Part shown: piece after piece, positions 23,718-31,982 of the stretch
How positions within the stretch are numbered: the stretch's first letter is position 1
Layout of the letters: every line of letters begins with the position of its first letter
DNA from: Paenibacillus oleatilyticus
GTDB lineage: Bacteria; Bacillota; Bacilli; Paenibacillales; NBRC-103111
Assembly (NCBI RefSeq): GCF_018998565.1
Contig: NZ_JAHNZO010000029.1
Coordinates: 41,889-105,888, forward strand
Direction: 5' to 3'
Length of the DNA: 64,000 nucleotides
Program-made: the position numbers and the translations under genes
Notes under the pieces: generated by a model
What the model was told of the DNA's origin: nothing
Databases searched by the model: none
Seen by the model: only the letters and a program-made list of their open reading frames with translations

Positions 23718-24947
23718 ATGAGCCGAAAGTGGTTGGAGAAAGAAACCCCGATTTGGGTGGAGCGGGGCATCGTTACCCGCGAGCAGGCAGATCAGCTTCT
23801 AAGCATGTACGAAACGAAACAGCATGCCGTCGGCCTGCTGCCGATCCTCGGAAGCATTTTGGTCGGACTGGGCATTCTCAGTTTTATAGCAGCCAACTGG
23901 CAGGATATCCCGCAGCTTGTCCGCCTTGCCATGATCGTGCTGCTGATGATCGGTTTTTACGCCGGAGGCGAGCTGGCGCTGCGTCGCGGTCACGATAAGC
24001 TGGGCATCGCGCTGATCAGCCTCGGGGTTGTCAGCTTCGGTGGAGGCATCGTGTTGATCGGCCAGATGTTTCACTTGGTCGCTTACAACGCGGGAACGTT
24101 TATTTTGTGGGCGTGCGCGGGAATGGTCGCGACCTTTATATACCGCAGCCGTTACTTGTATTTGCTAAGCCTGCTTCTCTTTGATATCGCCCAATGGTAC
24201 GGCGTGGCGGAATTCGGTTCCTTCAGCTATACCGCATTCGCGCTTCTGGTTGCCGGTCTCGGATTGTACGGCTGGAAATGGCGTCATCCGCTGCTGATCT
24301 GGTGCTTCAGCTTCAGCGTAACGGTGCAGGCGCTGATGTGGGCGATCGCCGCGGACGTACCGTTCCTCTGGATGTTTATTCCGGCCATGGCGCTCTACGT
24401 CCTCGGCGATTGGCTGAAGGACGAGCGTCACGGGGGCTATGCGCTGCAGACGGCTCCGCTTGCCGCAGCCTTTATTTTCGCGATCGCCATGGTGATGATC
24501 GGACATGAAAGAGGGGCTGTCGATGACGGCTGGCTACTTGCCCAACCGCTCTATTACTTCGGGGCGCTCCTCCTTCTTTTTGCCATCTCGCTGGCCGGCA
24601 AGCTGCGAAACGGCCGGGCCTCCAGCGCCTTCGAGTGGATTTTGCTCGCACCGTTCGTTTACCTGCCTTCCGGCGTCGACGTTCTGTATCTGCTTGCGCT
24701 CTTTTTCTTCTCGCTGTACGTGCTGTGGCGCGGCTATGCGGAGGAATGGCGGTTCAAGATCAACTTTGGGACGGTTCTGTTCATCTGCAGCACGATGGTG
24801 GCTTACGGCAAGCTGACCTGGGATTTTATGGACAAATCGCTGTTTTTCATTCTCGGAGGCTGTATCCTGATTGGCCTCAGCTGGTTCCTGAACCGGCGGA
24901 AAAAACGGTTTTTCGACGATACGAAGGAGGGGAACGGACATGTCTGA
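23718..24947 (+). CDS. DUF2157 polytopic membrane protein
   Basis: A 409-residue protein with a short soluble head (KWLEKETPIWVERGIVTREQADQLL, the DUF2157 N-terminal helix) followed by about 12 hydrophobic helices, including LLPILGSILVGLGILSFIAANW and a lysine/arginine-rich tail (NRRKKRFF). Function unknown; DUF2157 proteins are commonly paired with DUF4401 and GDYXXLXY proteins and are thought to form an envelope complex. The ATG at 23718 is near AGGGGTG. It overlaps the next gene by eight bases, showing translational coupling. Confidence 0.85.
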   Translation: MSRKWLEKETPIWVERGIVTREQADQLLSMYETKQHAVGLLPILGSILVGLGILSFIAANWQDIPQLVRLAMIVLLMIGFYAGGELALRRGHDKLGIALISLGVVSFGGGIVLIGQMFHLVAYNAGTFILWACAGMVATFIYRSRYLYLLSLLLFDIAQWYGVAEFGSFSYTAFALLVAGLGLYGWKWRHPLLIWCFSFSVTVQALMWAIAADVPFLWMFIPAMALYVLGDWLKDERHGGYALQTAPLAAAFIFAIAMVMIGHERGAVDDGWLLAQPLYYFGALLLLFAISLAGKLRNGRASSAFEWILLAPFVYLPSGVDVLYLLALFFFSLYVLWRGYAEEWRFKINFGTVLFICSTMVAYGKLTWDFMDKSLFFILGGCILIGLSWFLNRRKKRFFDDTKEGNGHV

Positions 24948-25479
24948 CAAAGCTGTTACCGGCGGCAGCCGGCGTTCTCTGCTTAAGGTCGTCGTAGTCC
25001 TGCTGCAGACGCTTGTGCTGATCGGAATCGCCCTTTCCTTCTACGCGATTGGCTGGTTCGGAAAAGACATCCGCGTCCGAACGGTGCCGGTGGACCCGCG
25101 CGATTTGCTGTACGGCGATTACGTTACCCTCGGCTATGACATCAGCCGTCTTGACCCGTCGCTGTGGAAGGACACGGCAAAGAAGCCGGAGAAAGGCCAA
25201 CCCGTCTACGTGGTTTTGAAGCCGGGAACGGACGGCATTGCCCAGCCGGTGGCCGCATATGGCTCGAAGCCCGCGGTGCAGGAAGGCGAGGTTGTGATGA
25301 AAGGCCGGATCGACAATAGCTGGAGGGAAGAGATTTTCGTCAAATACGGAGTCGAAAAATATTACGTGCCCGAGGGGACCGGCAAATCGCTTGAGGATAA
25401 GGCCAGCCGGTTGATCGTGCACATGAAAGTGGCCCCGTGGGGTCAAGCAAAAATCGAAGGGCTCGAAGAGCGGTCGTAG
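24940..25479 (+). CDS. GDYXXLXY domain protein
   Basis: A 179-residue membrane-anchored protein with one N-terminal helix (about residues 15-37, VVVVLLQTLVLIGIALSFYAI) and an extracytoplasmic domain carrying the family signature GDYVTLGYDIS near residue 65, followed by a second beta block (GRIDNSWREEIFVKYGVEKYYVPEG). Known only as the partner of DUF2157/DUF4401 membrane proteins. The ATG is inside the end of the previous gene, after GAAGGAGGGG. Both genes probably form one complex under the palindromic operator upstream. Confidence 0.88.
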   Translation: MSDKAVTGGSRRSLLKVVVVLLQTLVLIGIALSFYAIGWFGKDIRVRTVPVDPRDLLYGDYVTLGYDISRLDPSLWKDTAKKPEKGQPVYVVLKPGTDGIAQPVAAYGSKPAVQEGEVVMKGRIDNSWREEIFVKYGVEKYYVPEGTGKSLEDKASRLIVHMKVAPWGQAKIEGLEERS

Positions 25480-25500
25480 CGCCGCGGCGATGAAATGATA

Positions 25501-25552
25501 TAAAAAAACTCGGCTTCCCGCTGTCCAGGGGAAATCGAGTTTTTTGCTTTTT
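25501..25552. terminator. Bidirectional terminator
   Basis: AAAAAACTCG pairs with CGAGTTTTTT, enclosing TTCCC/GGGAA. It serves the GDYXXLXY gene on the plus strand and the sigma factor gene on the minus strand. Confidence 0.9.
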
Positions 25553-25570
25553 TGCAGCTGAGGCAAGGAT

Positions 25571-26455
25571 TTAAAGCTCCGAGGGTTCCGGCAGATGGCT
25601 CAGCTTTTCCGGATTGTTCACAAAATACATCGTCCGGATCCGCGTACCTTCGAATTCGAATAATATGGCGATGCGGGAGCGGGAGCCGTCAACCAGCAGC
25701 CCGGCTCCACCATTGAACGAAACGGTGACGCTCCGCGTCAGGACGGTGCCTTTGGACGCTATGCCGAGCAGAAAGGCAGCGATCCGGTCTGCGCCGAGAA
25801 TCGGCCGGAGCGCCGCGCGCACCTTGCCTCCGCCATCGGAGTGCAGGACGGCATCCTCCGTCAGCAGATGGATGAACTGAAGCACGTCTCCCGTACTGAC
25901 CGCCTTCAAAAAGCTGCGGACGAGCGATTCCGATTCCGGGAGGCGGGGCTGAGGGGGCAGGGCCGCCTCGGGATGCAGCTTTTGCTTCAAACGGCTGTAG
26001 GTTTTCCGGCAGGCGGCTTCGCTTTTGTCCAGCATGTCGGCGATTTCCTTATAATCGTAATCGAACGCTTCGCGCAGGACGAATATCGCCCGTTCAACCG
26101 GGTTCAACTGCTCCAGCAGCAGCAGGAAGGCGAAGGAAATGTCGTCATTTCGAGCCGCCTGCAGCAGCGGGTCTTCCTTGTCCGAAGTTTGCAACGGCTC
26201 GGGAAGCCACGGGCCGACATACACTTCCCTGCGGGAGCGGGCGGATTTGAGCTGATCGATGCAGCGGCGGGTAACGGATTTGCACAAATACGCCTTCGGG
26301 TTCTGAATCGCGCCCGGGTCCGTGCGGGATACGGCCAGAAACAGATCGTGGATGATGTCCTCCGCTTCGGATACCGTCCCCAACATCCGGTATGCGATTG
26401 AAAACAACAGCGGTTTATACTCGGTATACCAGTCTTCCAACGGAAGCTGTGTCAT
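25571..26455 (-). CDS. ECF41-type RNA polymerase sigma factor (SigJ family)
   Basis: A 294-residue ECF sigma factor with a fused C-terminal SnoaL-like domain, the mark of group ECF41. Region 2 includes FSIAYRMLGTVSEAEDIIHDLFL (about 18-40), the linker has the group signature YVGPWLPEPL (about 79-88), region 4 has LREAFDYDYKEIADMLDKSEAACRKTYSRLKQ, and the C-terminal domain ends with the group motif VNNPEKL. In ECF41 the tail tunes activity in place of an anti-sigma factor. ATG 26455 lies after AAAGGAGA. An ECF41-type promoter lies upstream, implying autoregulation. The usual partner gene (DoxX, carboxymuconolactone decarboxylase or reductase) is not adjacent. Confidence 0.92.
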   Translation of the reverse strand: MTQLPLEDWYTEYKPLLFSIAYRMLGTVSEAEDIIHDLFLAVSRTDPGAIQNPKAYLCKSVTRRCIDQLKSARSRREVYVGPWLPEPLQTSDKEDPLLQAARNDDISFAFLLLLEQLNPVERAIFVLREAFDYDYKEIADMLDKSEAACRKTYSRLKQKLHPEAALPPQPRLPESESLVRSFLKAVSTGDVLQFIHLLTEDAVLHSDGGGKVRAALRPILGADRIAAFLLGIASKGTVLTRSVTVSFNGGAGLLVDGSRSRIAILFEFEGTRIRTMYFVNNPEKLSHLPEPSEL

Positions 26456-26523
26456 TGGCGGATTCTCCTTTGCGGTAAACATCGAACTGCCGGGTTCGGC
26501 GCGGTTCGCTCGTAAGAAAATAA

Positions 26524-26550
26524 GACGAGACGGCGGGCCGGTTTGTGACA
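26524..26550 (-). promoter_or_regulatory. ECF41-type autoregulatory promoter
   Basis: On the minus strand TGTCACA (26550-26544) is followed after exactly 16 bases by CGTC (26527-26524), about 70 bases before the sigma gene start. This matches the described ECF41 promoter pattern (TGTCACA, then CGTC). Confidence 0.75.
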
Positions 26551-26690
26551 AGTCCTTTCATTGTAGCACGGATCGCTTTCCGCCGGCAGGGAAATCCGAG
26601 GTACTTGCAACGGACGCCGGACGCTTTTAGAATGGGGGTAGCTTAGACGAGCCTGCGAAGCGGAATCGGGAAAGGAGCGGATTAGCCGCT

Positions 26691-27563
26691 ATGGACAAGC
26701 AAGAGATGACGCAGCCGAAGAAGAACGGGCTTTCGGATTTGCTGTTGCTGGACCGTTCGCAAGACGTAACGGAGCAGGACGTGCTGTATCCGTTTGCGCT
26801 GGAGGAGCTGCTGTGCAAGCAAGTGGGTGAAGGCGGGGCGCCGCTGTGCCATCTGTGGCGTCACCCGCGCGCGTTCGTCATGGGGCTGCGCGACAGCCGG
26901 CTGCCCGGCGCGGCGGAAGCGGCGCGGCATCTGGAAGCGCAGGGCTACAACGTCGCGGTCCGCAATTCGGGCGGGGCGGCGGTGCCGCTTGATCTGGGCG
27001 TCGTCAACGTGTCGTTGATCATGCCGAAACGCCGGGCCGGGGAAATCGACTTCCGGGACGACTTCGAACGGATGTTCGAGCTGATCCGGCTGGCGCTTCA
27101 AGCGACCGGATGCGAAGTGCGCAAAGGGGAAATTGAAGGGGCCTACTGCCCCGGAGATTACGATCTGAGCATCGGCGGCCGCAAATTTTGCGGCATCGCC
27201 CAGCGGCGACAAGCCCATGCGTACGTCGTGCAGGCGTTCGTTATTGCCGAGGGGGCCGGGGCGGAGAAGGCGCGGCAAGCGCGCGAGTTTTACGAGCGGG
27301 CCTCCGCCGGGGCGCAGAATATCGATTTTCCGCGGGTGACGGCCGACAGCATGGCCAGCTTGGAAGAGCTGACCGATTTGGGCAACGGCGCGGCGCTCAA
27401 GTTCATCGAGGCGGTGAAGCGGGTCGTGCGCGAGCGGCAAACCCCCGAAGGGATGGAGCGGGCGGCTGCGGGACTGTGGGTTCCGGAACCCTCCCGGGTG
27501 CGGGAAATGGCGGCCCTGCTCCGCGAACGTTACGGTATTCGCGGGAAGGGGTCCGGCGAATAA
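26691..27563 (+). CDS. lipL: Octanoyl-[GcvH]:protein N-octanoyltransferase LipL
   Basis: A lipoate-ligase-fold amidotransferase that moves octanoyl groups from GcvH to the E2 subunits of 2-oxoacid dehydrogenases. The 290-residue protein matches B. subtilis LipL over RNSGGAAVPLDLGVVNVSL (about 91-109) and GAYCPGDYDLSIGGRKFCG, whose first Cys (about 152) is the catalytic nucleophile, then IAQRR and TMASL-type DSMASLEEL. Its expected target, the lipoyl domain of PdhC, is encoded 4 kb downstream. ATG 26691 follows AAAGGAG at about 12 bases; ATG 26706 is an alternative. It converges with the esterase gene with only 19 bases between them. Confidence 0.9.
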   Translation: MDKQEMTQPKKNGLSDLLLLDRSQDVTEQDVLYPFALEELLCKQVGEGGAPLCHLWRHPRAFVMGLRDSRLPGAAEAARHLEAQGYNVAVRNSGGAAVPLDLGVVNVSLIMPKRRAGEIDFRDDFERMFELIRLALQATGCEVRKGEIEGAYCPGDYDLSIGGRKFCGIAQRRQAHAYVVQAFVIAEGAGAEKARQAREFYERASAGAQNIDFPRVTADSMASLEELTDLGNGAALKFIEAVKRVVRERQTPEGMERAAAGLWVPEPSRVREMAALLRERYGIRGKGSGE

Positions 27564-27582
27564 GAGGGTCTGTAACGGACTT

Positions 27583-28311
27583 TTAAGCCAAAAATCGCTT
27601 CAGCATGCCCGGCAGTTCATTTTGCCAGAAGCCCCAAATGTGTTTTCCCGGCTTTTCTTCATAATGCAGCGAACAGCTTCTCGTGACGAGGAGCTGTTTT
27701 GTTTTGCGGTTCGCCTCCACAAAATCGAACGTGCCGCGCTCCGTCGTCACTTCCGTTTCGTCGAGTCCGATAACCATGGACAGCTTCAGCCACGACAAGT
27801 CGTCCTCGGCTTCGATCCGCTCTTGCGTCGCTTGTAAAAATGCGCCGGATAAGGATATAACTTGGCAAAAAAGGCTACGATAATCTAAGGCAAGATGCAG
27901 CGATACGGTGCCTCCGAGGGAATCGCCGGCCAAAATCCGCTCGTTCAAATCCGCGCGGACCGGGTAATGATCTTGTATAAACGGAATCAGCTCCTCGGCA
28001 AAAAACGCGCAGTAAGCGGCGAAACGCTCTCCCTCGGGCGCGTACTCGGAAGTGCGGACCGTTTTGTCCACGTCTACGCCGACGATGATGGCAGGCTCTA
28101 CATTATCATCGAAAATAAGCCGGTTCATCGTTGTAGCAATTCGGCCGAAATTAAAAAAATCTTCGCCGTCCTGGCAATAGATAACAGGATACGACAACAG
28201 CTCGTTGTAGCCTGGCGGAAGGTAAACGCGCAAGGATCTTTCCTGCCCGAGCGCGCTGGAAAATACGGTTTCTTTTACGATGGTGCGCTTGTAGTACAAG
28301 CTGTCGTCCAT
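27583..28311 (-). CDS. Putative esterase (alpha/beta hydrolase, esterase D/enterochelin-type)
   Basis: A 242-residue cytoplasmic alpha/beta hydrolase of the PF00756 type. VYLPPGYNELLSYPVIYCQDGEDFF is the family opening, LAGDSLGGTVSLHLAL holds the nucleophile Ser near residue 131, and GKHIWGFWQNELP near 224 supplies the catalytic His; an Asp is expected in VIGLDETEV. Relatives hydrolyse siderophore or other carboxylic esters (B. subtilis BesA/YbbA type). ATG 28311 follows GGGAGG. No siderophore genes adjoin it, so the substrate remains open. There is no signal peptide. Confidence 0.83.
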   Translation of the reverse strand: MDDSLYYKRTIVKETVFSSALGQERSLRVYLPPGYNELLSYPVIYCQDGEDFFNFGRIATTMNRLIFDDNVEPAIIVGVDVDKTVRTSEYAPEGERFAAYCAFFAEELIPFIQDHYPVRADLNERILAGDSLGGTVSLHLALDYRSLFCQVISLSGAFLQATQERIEAEDDLSWLKLSMVIGLDETEVTTERGTFDFVEANRKTKQLLVTRSCSLHYEEKPGKHIWGFWQNELPGMLKRFLA

Positions 28312-28430
28312 GTGACAAACCTCCCATTGTATTATAATAGTTTTATGGATTTTATTAATCTGTATTATTATTTTTTATAAACTGTTATATACGTCTAATC
28401 GAAAAGAAATCATATTTTACAAGTATGTTC

Positions 28431-28460
28431 TTGTGCAATTCACTAAAACAGGTTTATAAT
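28431..28460 (+). promoter_or_regulatory. SigA promoter of the pdh operon
   Basis: TTGTGC (28431-28436) and a perfect TATAAT (28455-28460) are separated by 18 bases in an AT-rich gap, about 68 bases before the pdhA start. Confidence 0.75.
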
Positions 28461-28527
28461 AATACTATAACAGAAACACCCCAATTTCGACATCCCTTCA
28501 AAATCTATCGCTGAGGTGAATATGGAA

Positions 28528-29598
28528 ATGAGCAAGCCTTATGTTGTAGGCGTACAGGAAGTACAGCCGTTGTCCGTTCTGGGCACCGACGGTACCGTTA
28601 CGAATCCCGAAGCTATGCCGAACCTGACGGATGACCAATTGAAAGAATTAATGCGCCGCATGGTGTTCACGCGCACGTGGGACCAGCGCGCTGTCAATTT
28701 AACGCGTCAAGGACGCCTCGGATTTTATGCGCCGGTTTCCGGCCAGGAAGCAACGATGGTCGGCAGCGAATTCGCGCTGAACAAAGACGATTTCATCTGC
28801 CCGGGCTACCGCGACATGCCGCAAATCGTATGGCACGGTCTGCCGATGTACCAAGCGTTCCTTTATTCGCGCGGACATCAGCACGGCGGACAAATTCCGC
28901 AAGACGTACACGTTCTTATGCCGCAAATCATCATCGGCGCGCAATATTTGCATGCAATGGGCGTGGCGATGGCGTTCAAACAGCGTGGGGAAAAACGCGT
29001 TTCCATTACGTACACCGGTGACGGCGGATCGTCCGAGGGCGATTTCTACGAAGCAATGAACTTCGCGGGGGCGTTCAAGCTGCCGTCGATTTTCATGGTG
29101 CAAAATAACGGCTACGCCATTACGACGCCGTTCTCCAAGCAAACGGCTGCGCTTTCTGTAGCGCACAAGGCGGTTGCTGCCGGTATCGAAGGCGTACAAG
29201 TAGACGGGATGGACGTGCTCGCGGTTGTGAAAGCCGTTCAAGACGCAGCAGAGCGCGGCCGCAAGGGTGAAGGCGCGACGCTCATCGAGGCGATAACTTA
29301 TCGTTTCCTGCCGCACTCCATGTCCGGGGACGACCCGTCCAAATACCGCACGAAAGAAGAAACGGCTGAATGGGAGCTTAGGGATCCGCTGAACCGCTTC
29401 CGCGCGTACCTCGTTTCCAAAGGCTTGTGGTCCGAAGAGGAAGAAGCCAAAGTCGTCGAGGATGCGAAAAACACCGTCGCTGAGCAGATCAAGAAGGCCG
29501 AAGAAACGGAAAAAATGACGGTGCCGGGCTTGATCGACAGCATGTTCGAAACGACGCCGCAGCATTTGGAAGAGCAAAAAGCGGATTACTTAGCGTAA
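28528..29598 (+). CDS. pdhA: Pyruvate dehydrogenase E1 component subunit alpha
   Basis: The thiamine-diphosphate subunit of the branched E1 that decarboxylates pyruvate and acetylates E2. The 356-residue product has MVFTRTWDQRAVNLTRQGRLGFY, GYRDMPQ, the ThDP/magnesium motif GDGGSSEGDFYEAMNFAG ending in QNNGYAI, and the phosphorylation-loop region YRFLPHSMSGDDPSKYR. I chose the ATG at 28528, eight bases after GAGGTGA; ATG 28522 and GTG 28516 are in frame but too close to it. First gene of pdhABCD, with a SigA promoter upstream. Confidence 0.97.
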   Translation: MSKPYVVGVQEVQPLSVLGTDGTVTNPEAMPNLTDDQLKELMRRMVFTRTWDQRAVNLTRQGRLGFYAPVSGQEATMVGSEFALNKDDFICPGYRDMPQIVWHGLPMYQAFLYSRGHQHGGQIPQDVHVLMPQIIIGAQYLHAMGVAMAFKQRGEKRVSITYTGDGGSSEGDFYEAMNFAGAFKLPSIFMVQNNGYAITTPFSKQTAALSVAHKAVAAGIEGVQVDGMDVLAVVKAVQDAAERGRKGEGATLIEAITYRFLPHSMSGDDPSKYRTKEETAEWELRDPLNRFRAYLVSKGLWSEEEEAKVVEDAKNTVAEQIKKAEETEKMTVPGLIDSMFETTPQHLEEQKADYLA

Positions 29599-29617
29599 AG
29601 GGGAGGAACTTTCAGCC

Positions 29618-30598
29618 ATGGCTCAAATGACAATGATTCAAGCGATCAAGGACGCGATGCGAGTCGAGCTTCAGCGCGATCCGAACGTGGTCATATTCGG
29701 GGAAGACGTAGGTAAGGTCGGCGGCGTATTCCGCGCAACGGAAGGTCTGCAGGCCGAATTCGGGGAAAACCGCGTATTCGATACGCCGCTTGCGGAATCC
29801 GCGATTGGCGGGATGGCGGTCGGGATGGCGATTCAAGGCTTCCGTCCGATCATGGAAATCCAGTTTGTCGGCTTTATTTTTGAAGCGTTCGACCAAATCG
29901 CCGTACAAGCTGCGCGCATGCGCTACCGTTCCGGCGGCCGTTACAACGCGCCGATTACGATCCGTACGCCTTTTGGCGGCGGCGTTAAAGCGGCGGAGCT
30001 GCACACCGACCCGCTGGAAGGGCTGATGGTGCAAACGCCGGGTATTAAAGTTGTTGTGCCGTCCAACCCTTACGATGCAAAAGGGCTGCTCATTTCGGCG
30101 ATCCGCGACAACGATCCCGTGTTCTTCATGGAGCATCTGAACTTGTACCGCTCGTTCCGCGCGGAAGTGCCGGAAGGCGAATATACGGTACCGATCGGCA
30201 AGGCGAACGTCGTTCGCGAAGGATCGGATGTCACGATCATTACTTACGGCGCCATGGTGCACACTTCGCTCAAAGCGGCCGAGGAGATCGAAAAAACGCG
30301 CGGCGCGAAAGTCGAAGTGATCGACCTGCGTACGCTGATGCCGCTGGACATCGACACCATCGTCGAGTCGATCAAGAAAACGAACCGTGCGATCGTCGTG
30401 CAGGAAGCGCAAAAAACCGCAGGTATCGCTGCGGAAGTGATCGCGCAAATCAACGAGAAGGCGATTCTGCATCTCGAAGCGCCGGTGCTGCGCGTAGCGC
30501 CTCCGGATACGGTGTATCCTTTTGCGCAAGTCGAGGATCAATGGCTTCCGAATCCGGCTCGTATCGTTAAAGGCCTGAATCAAGTATTGGATTTCTAA
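29618..30598 (+). CDS. pdhB: Pyruvate dehydrogenase E1 component subunit beta
   Basis: The 326-residue beta chain pairs with PdhA to form the alpha2beta2 E1. Typical blocks are MTMIQAIKDAMRVELQRDPNV, FGEDVGKVGGVFRATEGLQ, PLAESAIGGMAVGMAIQGFRP, EIQFVGFIFEAFDQI, RTPFGGGVKAAELHTDPLEG, and the transketolase C-domain with VIDLRTLMPLDIDTIV and VQEAQKTAGIAAEV. ATG follows GGGGAGGA, 19 bases after pdhA. Confidence 0.97.
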   Translation: MAQMTMIQAIKDAMRVELQRDPNVVIFGEDVGKVGGVFRATEGLQAEFGENRVFDTPLAESAIGGMAVGMAIQGFRPIMEIQFVGFIFEAFDQIAVQAARMRYRSGGRYNAPITIRTPFGGGVKAAELHTDPLEGLMVQTPGIKVVVPSNPYDAKGLLISAIRDNDPVFFMEHLNLYRSFRAEVPEGEYTVPIGKANVVREGSDVTIITYGAMVHTSLKAAEEIEKTRGAKVEVIDLRTLMPLDIDTIVESIKKTNRAIVVQEAQKTAGIAAEVIAQINEKAILHLEAPVLRVAPPDTVYPFAQVEDQWLPNPARIVKGLNQVLDF

Positions 30599-30632
30599 TA
30601 TTTTACTAAGACGCAAGGACGGTGAGCGACCG

Positions 30633-31976
30633 ATGGCAAACTTTGAATACCGCTTTCCCGAGCTGGGCGAGGGCATCCACGAAGGCGAGATCGTGAAATG
30701 GCACGTAAAACCCGGCGATACGGTAAATGACGAAACGATCCTGATGGACGTTCAAAACGATAAATCGACGGTGGAAGTACCTTCTCCGGTAGAAGGGAAA
30801 ATCATCGAGCTCAAGGTCTCCGAAGGTACGGTATGTACGATCGGCGACGTGATCGCCGTCATCGAAGTGACCGGCGAGGTGCCGCAGCAGGCCCATGGCC
30901 ACGGCGAAGCGCCGAGCGCTGCACAGGCGGCGACTCCGGCGGCAGCGCAAGCGGAAGCTTCGGCTGCGCAAGGCGGCGCAGACGCAGAATGCGCGGTTGG
31001 CGGCGCCGTAGCGGCGAACGTGAACGCCTCGAAGCTGGATACGCCGATGGCCGGCGGTGCCCAAGCGGCAGGCGGCGAGCGCGAAGTGCTCGCGACGCCA
31101 AGCGTGCGCAAGCTGGCGCGCGAGAAGGGTGTCAACATCGCGGAGGTACCCGCGACAGGCAAAAACGGACGCGTGACTCGCGAGGACGTGCTCGGCTTCA
31201 CACCGGGCGCCGCGCCGAAAGCGGCTGAAGCGCCGGCGGCAGCGGCTCCGGCAGCAGCGCCTGTCAGCGGCGACCGCGAGGAAGAGCGCGTACCGCTGAA
31301 AGGCATTCGCAAGGCGATCGCGAATGCGATGGTCAAGAGCGCTTATACCGCTCCGCACGTGACCCTGATGGATGAAGTCGACGTGACCCGTCTCGTCGCG
31401 CTGCGCGAAAAAGCGAAGCCGGTTGCCGAGAAGAAGGGCGTCAAGCTGACCTACCTGCCTTTCATCGTGAAGGCATTGGTGGCGGCGGCCCGTCAATTCC
31501 CGGCGATGAACGCCATGATCGACGAAGAGAAGCAGGAAATCGTCTACAAAAAGTACTACCATGTCGGCATCGCGACGGATACGGACAACGGCTTGATCGT
31601 ACCGGTTATCCAGGACGCGGACCGCAAAAATATTTGGACCATTGCCGGCGCGATCAAGGATCTTGCGGTGCGCGGCCGCGAAGGCAAGCTCGGTCCGAGC
31701 GAGCTGAAAGGCTCCACAATCACGATTACGAACATCGGCTCCGCCGGCGGCATGTTCTTTACGCCGATCATCAACTTCCCTGAAGTGGCGATCCTCGGAA
31801 CGGGCCGCATCAGCGAGAAGCCGGTCGTCAAAAACGGCGAAATCGTCATCGCTCCGGTCATGGCGCTGTCGCTCAGCTTCGACCACCGCATTATCGATGG
31901 CGCTACGGCTCAAAACTTTATGAACTATATCAAGCAGCTGCTGGCCGATCCGGAACTGCTTGTCATGGAGGTGTAA
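30633..31976 (+). CDS. pdhC: Dihydrolipoamide acetyltransferase E2 component
   Basis: The 447-residue core of the pyruvate dehydrogenase complex transfers acetyl to CoA. It has one lipoyl domain (about 1-78; the lipoylated Lys in VQNDKSTVEVPSP near residue 45), an Ala/Pro-rich linker (about 85-150), the E3/E1-binding domain (ATPSVRKLAREKGVNIAEV, about 151-190), a second linker, and the catalytic domain with active His in SFDHRIIDGATAQ near residue 417. The lipoyl Lys is the expected substrate of LipL encoded upstream. GC is highest over the linkers. Confidence 0.97.
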   Translation: MANFEYRFPELGEGIHEGEIVKWHVKPGDTVNDETILMDVQNDKSTVEVPSPVEGKIIELKVSEGTVCTIGDVIAVIEVTGEVPQQAHGHGEAPSAAQAATPAAAQAEASAAQGGADAECAVGGAVAANVNASKLDTPMAGGAQAAGGEREVLATPSVRKLAREKGVNIAEVPATGKNGRVTREDVLGFTPGAAPKAAEAPAAAAPAAAPVSGDREEERVPLKGIRKAIANAMVKSAYTAPHVTLMDEVDVTRLVALREKAKPVAEKKGVKLTYLPFIVKALVAAARQFPAMNAMIDEEKQEIVYKKYYHVGIATDTDNGLIVPVIQDADRKNIWTIAGAIKDLAVRGREGKLGPSELKGSTITITNIGSAGGMFFTPIINFPEVAILGTGRISEKPVVKNGEIVIAPVMALSLSFDHRIIDGATAQNFMNYIKQLLADPELLVMEV

Positions 31977-31982
31977 TCCAAG

